Shown: piece after piece, positions 61,612-64,000 of the stretch
Position numbering within the stretch: position 1 is the stretch's first letter
Layout of the letters: the number at the start of each line of letters is the position of its first letter
DNA from: Bin87 sp965207585
GTDB taxonomy: Bacteria > Chloroflexota > Dehalococcoidia > Lucifugimonadales > UBA3495
Direction of reading: 5' to 3'
DNA: 64,000 bases
NCBI GenBank assembly: GCA_965207585.1
Contig: CBDBMT010000001.1
Coordinates: forward strand, 1-64,000
Made by a program: the position numbers and the translations under genes
Notes under the pieces: generated by a model
The model's database searches: none
What the model was told of the DNA's origin: nothing
Seen by the model: only the letters and a program-made list of their open reading frames with translations

Positions 61612-62935
61612 GACGATCGTCGCTATCCTCTCCGCGCAGTGGCGGCAGTATCTTCGCGTCCACAACCCGCAGCTCCCCAGCCTTCTCCAGTTGGCGCACG
61701 TATCCCCACGCTTCCCCCGGCTTCCTGCGCTCCGACCTGCTGGACATGGTCGGGAAGGTGAGAAACACCAGATCGTCATCCGCGATCACTGGGTACCGTT
61801 CCGGATCGTCCACCTGCACCCAGTGGCGGGCCTTTCCCTTGCCGACGGGAATCTTGGTGACCCCCGGCTTGTGCCACTGGTAGGCGAGGTTGATCAGCAG
61901 CCGGTAGGCCGGCGCCGACTTCACTCCCCACAACCGCAGGTTGTTTGAAACCTGTGGGCCATTGCCCGAACCGGGGGGCAGGTCAACGATGATGCGCACT
62001 GACTCGTCCAGGGCGCCAGGACCGCGGGGGATGCCACCCACGGACACGACCCTACGGAGCTCGCTGCGCTTGGTCTGTGGATCGTACAGGGGCACCCTGG
62101 CGTCCCAGCTGTCCAGTGCTTCAACCGCAGCCATCAGCCTGGGCCAGTACTCGGCGGGGCTCGGGGTGCGGGTTGGGTAAAGCCACTTCAGGAACTCACG
62201 CAAAGAGACGGACATGGCCACCGGCTGGCCCCGTTCTCGTTCCTGCATGGGTACGCTCAATACCGACTCGACGAACATGCGCAGCGCCAGCGGCGCGCCT
62301 CGACCGGGGCTGATCGTGGGACCGGCGCCCAGGTCGTACAGCGCCAGCGGCAAGGCTGGGGACGGCGTATCCGCGCTGGCGAACCCGGGCATCACCAACT
62401 GCTTGCCGTCCGGGCCGTACTCCGCGTGAGCCGCGGGGCTGAACAGTAGCCTGGGGTTGCTTGAGGTGTGGGCCATGGCCAGACGCGCCGGTATGACCCG
62501 GTCCGTGGTGCGCCGGTTGGGCTCCACCGGGCGGGGGCGCTGCTGCCAGGCGTTGACCAGGGGGGCCAGCGGCCAACGCACGTCCTCCCCGGCATCCACC
62601 GCGCTGCGGTACTCGTCCCAGAGGTCGCCGATGGAGATGGCGACGCGCTCCGCAACAATCATCCCATCGCGCAACTCGAAGGGAGCGCGCACGTCGTATC
62701 CAAGCAGCGTTGTCAGGCGGTCGCACACCGCGTCTATGGCGTCCGACGGGCAATCGTCGCTTTTGGTCCAGGCGGTTAGTTCCTGGACCTTGGGGCGTTC
62801 TCCCCTTCCCTGCGCCAGCACCTCGTCGGCTTTCCTGATGTCAGGGAGGGGTGTATCCAGTACCGTGGGCGCGTCTGCGCCTGTTGGCGATCTGCCTTCA
62901 GTCGTCAACCTCGTAACCTCCTTCGACATCGACAT
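61607..62935 (-). CDS. unknown 442-aa protein, candidate replication initiator
   Basis: It starts at the ATG at 62935 behind GGGAG (a TTG behind AAGGAGG further in is an alternative) and overlaps the helicase gene by 38 bp. No named family. The second half contains strands and helices that could form winged helices (SLREFLKWLYPTRTPSPAEY; RLLINLAYQWHKPG; GEAWGYVRQLEKAGELRVVD). In RSF1010-type replicons the gene after the RepA helicase encodes RepC, the iteron-binding initiator; here the same slot is filled by this protein and the iteron-like array begins at its stop codon. The role is inferred from this arrangement. Confidence 0.6.
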   Translation of the reverse strand: MSMSKEVTRLTTEGRSPTGADAPTVLDTPLPDIRKADEVLAQGRGERPKVQELTAWTKSDDCPSDAIDAVCDRLTTLLGYDVRAPFELRDGMIVAERVAISIGDLWDEYRSAVDAGEDVRWPLAPLVNAWQQRPRPVEPNRRTTDRVIPARLAMAHTSSNPRLLFSPAAHAEYGPDGKQLVMPGFASADTPSPALPLALYDLGAGPTISPGRGAPLALRMFVESVLSVPMQERERGQPVAMSVSLREFLKWLYPTRTPSPAEYWPRLMAAVEALDSWDARVPLYDPQTKRSELRRVVSVGGIPRGPGALDESVRIIVDLPPGSGNGPQVSNNLRLWGVKSAPAYRLLINLAYQWHKPGVTKIPVGKGKARHWVQVDDPERYPVIADDDLVFLTFPTMSSRSERRKPGEAWGYVRQLEKAGELRVVDAKILPPLRGEDSDDRR

Positions 62936-64000
62936 GGTCCGCTCCCATCACTTCCCAACGCAGCCCGCTGCGGGTGTCCCAGCGCAGCCGCAGCGGCTCC
63001 GGCCTGGGTCCATAGTTGCCCTTGACGAACTCCAGTCTCCAGGTCCTTGGGCTGGCTTCCTCGGATTTGCCGATCTCCGCCTGCAACGTCCACAGCGCCC
63101 GGGCGGCGCCCTGCCAGTCGGTGGACCCAGCGTAGCTCATCCCCGCCGACTTCGGCGGGTGCGCCAGTATCAGCACGGCGCAGTTGTTGGCCTGTCCCCA
63201 AGCATCCCAGTGGGACACGAAGGCTCGCACTAGCCCCCGGGCGTTCTCGTCGGCCGCGTAGGCTGCGGCCAGCGGGTCCAGCACCAGCAAGCGGGCGTTC
63301 TCCTGCTCACACAACCGCCGCACGCGTTCCCCTGTAACGGTGAGTTCCGCCATGGTGGAGATGTGCCGGCCCTGGGGCGGCGCCCACACCGGGCCCTCGC
63401 CCACCAGGTTGACGATGCGCAGCTTTTCCAGCCGCGCCGGTTTCACCCAGGGGGCTGCATCGCCCGAGATCTGGTGCAGTCGCCGGTAGAACTCCTCCGG
63501 CTCGTCCTCCCAGGACGCGAACACCACGCCGGCCCCGTCCATCGGCACGCCGTTGCCCATCCGCATCATCCGGCCGGGACTGATGATCCATTCCCCGTCA
63601 TCTCCGCCAGAGGCCACGCCGGCGGCCAGCTGCAGCGCCAGTCGTGACTTCCCCGCGCCGCCCTCTCCGGTGAGGAGGGCCACCCGCCCGGCCGGCAGTC
63701 TATCGTTGACCAGCCACTGCCGAGGTTCCGGTGGCGTGTTGCCCCAGGTGACCACTCGCAGCGGCGTGGCGGTCTCAATCGCCCGGGACAGGGTTTCCAA
63801 AGAGCCACGAAGGTCGGTCTGCGCCATGACCACTGCCTGACGGAAGCCGGTGGGTCCTCTCTCAACTTCGCGCCGCAGTATCGCCAGGGCTTCCTGGGCG
63901 AGCCGGTGACCCTCTGCGGTCAGCCGGCCGGCCTCGATGTCGTCGGCCACCGCCATCAGATCCAGGAGCGCTTGGGACTCCGCGTCCGGGGCGAGTTCCG
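62898..64000 (-). CDS. RepA-type AAA+ ATPase/helicase (5' end beyond window)
   Basis: The frame runs off the right edge; the codons above the ATG at 63956 (ELAPDAESQALLDL) are also protein-like, so the true start lies outside. Walker A is LLTGEGGAGKSRLALQLA, followed by VVFASWEDEPEEFYRRLHQI, Walker B RLLVLDPLAAAYAADENA, CAVLILAHPPKSAG (sensor-like His) and a C-terminal beta stretch (EFVKGNYGPRPEPLRLRW). This is the RepA/DnaB-like hexameric helicase group (AAA_25) of plasmids such as RSF1010 and of integrated elements. Overlap with the next gene indicates one operon. Confidence 0.85.
   Translation of the reverse strand, partial: ELAPDAESQALLDLMAVADDIEAGRLTAEGHRLAQEALAILRREVERGPTGFRQAVVMAQTDLRGSLETLSRAIETATPLRVVTWGNTPPEPRQWLVNDRLPAGRVALLTGEGGAGKSRLALQLAAGVASGGDDGEWIISPGRMMRMGNGVPMDGAGVVFASWEDEPEEFYRRLHQISGDAAPWVKPARLEKLRIVNLVGEGPVWAPPQGRHISTMAELTVTGERVRRLCEQENARLLVLDPLAAAYAADENARGLVRAFVSHWDAWGQANNCAVLILAHPPKSAGMSYAGSTDWQGAARALWTLQAEIGKSEEASPRTWRLEFVKGNYGPRPEPLRLRWDTRSGLRWEVMGADHVDVEGGYEVDD

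Noticed and set aside
1..64000. tRNA or rRNA genes
   Set aside because: No cloverleaf, no GTTCGAATCC-type T arm in a suitable context and no rRNA-like stretch was recognised by eye; a covariance-model scan would be needed to exclude a tRNA.

Overview
The window looks like an accessory region of a high-GC bacterium, most likely a Chloroflexota member of the SAR202/Dehalococcoidia type. That placement is an inference. It rests on large secreted proteins with 'KTRKRLWPVSLVMA'-type signal sequences and Ig/FN3-like modules, on high GC, and on the many toxin-antitoxin and PD-(D/E)XK-type genes. No rRNA, tRNA or core housekeeping operon was recognised.

Layout. 0-2.6 kb: a partial DUF2235 hydrolase with a two-TM partner, and a MazF/PemK toxin between two unknown proteins. 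2.7-10 kb: one secreted CARDB/FN3-type gene of about 1,691 codons, split by an IS982-like element that was itself split by an ISAs1-family element. Both target duplications are visible and the reading frames rejoin when the elements are removed. 10-12 kb: a damaged cadherin-like gene. 12.9-14.2 kb: an HTH protein with a polytopic membrane domain. 14.7-17.1 kb: an unknown gene, a Phd/VapC pair with a palindromic operator, an ASCH protein and a small zinc protein. 17.2-18.5 kb: a tyrosine recombinase behind a palindrome cluster. 18.7-19.9 kb: a GGDEF protein and a membrane partner. 20-24 kb: decayed DNA-metabolism genes (a dnaE fragment and two nuclease remnants) around an intact DNA methyltransferase. 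23.9-26.8 kb: DUF5679 + NurA, then a coupled pair with HEPN-like features. 27-31 kb: a secreted FN3-LRR-S41-like giant protein. 31-35 kb: a broken VapC with an intact antitoxin, small unknowns, a Fic-HTH protein with a palindromic operator, and a coiled-coil/nuclease-like protein.

35-46.6 kb: five consecutive minus-strand genes for exported proteins (one collagen-like, four large Ig-like). They are separated by stem-loops; two share a hairpin that holds the ribosome binding site, and two share nearly identical 3' ends. 46.9-49.3 kb: a GAF-PAS-kinase-receiver-winged-helix protein. 49.4-52.6 kb: small exported proteins and a receiver. 53-57 kb: a transposase fragment, an HTH protein and a subtilase carrying the same C-terminal module as the LRR protein. 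57-61 kb: an AAA_14/DUF4143 ATPase flanked by a dead and an intact HNH gene, a Uma2 nuclease and a nuclease-like protein.

61.2-64 kb: the most interesting part. Seven copies of an 11-bp core at strict 21-22 bp spacing (plus an eighth outlier) lie beside two competing perfect hairpins. Next to them is an operon for an unknown protein and a RepA-type AAA+ helicase that runs off the right edge. This has the organisation of an iteron-controlled replicon (compare RSF1010 repA/repC plus oriV) and may be an integrated plasmid or a plasmid-like element. The window as a whole reads as a mobile-element landing zone with much gene decay beside a surface-protein locus.
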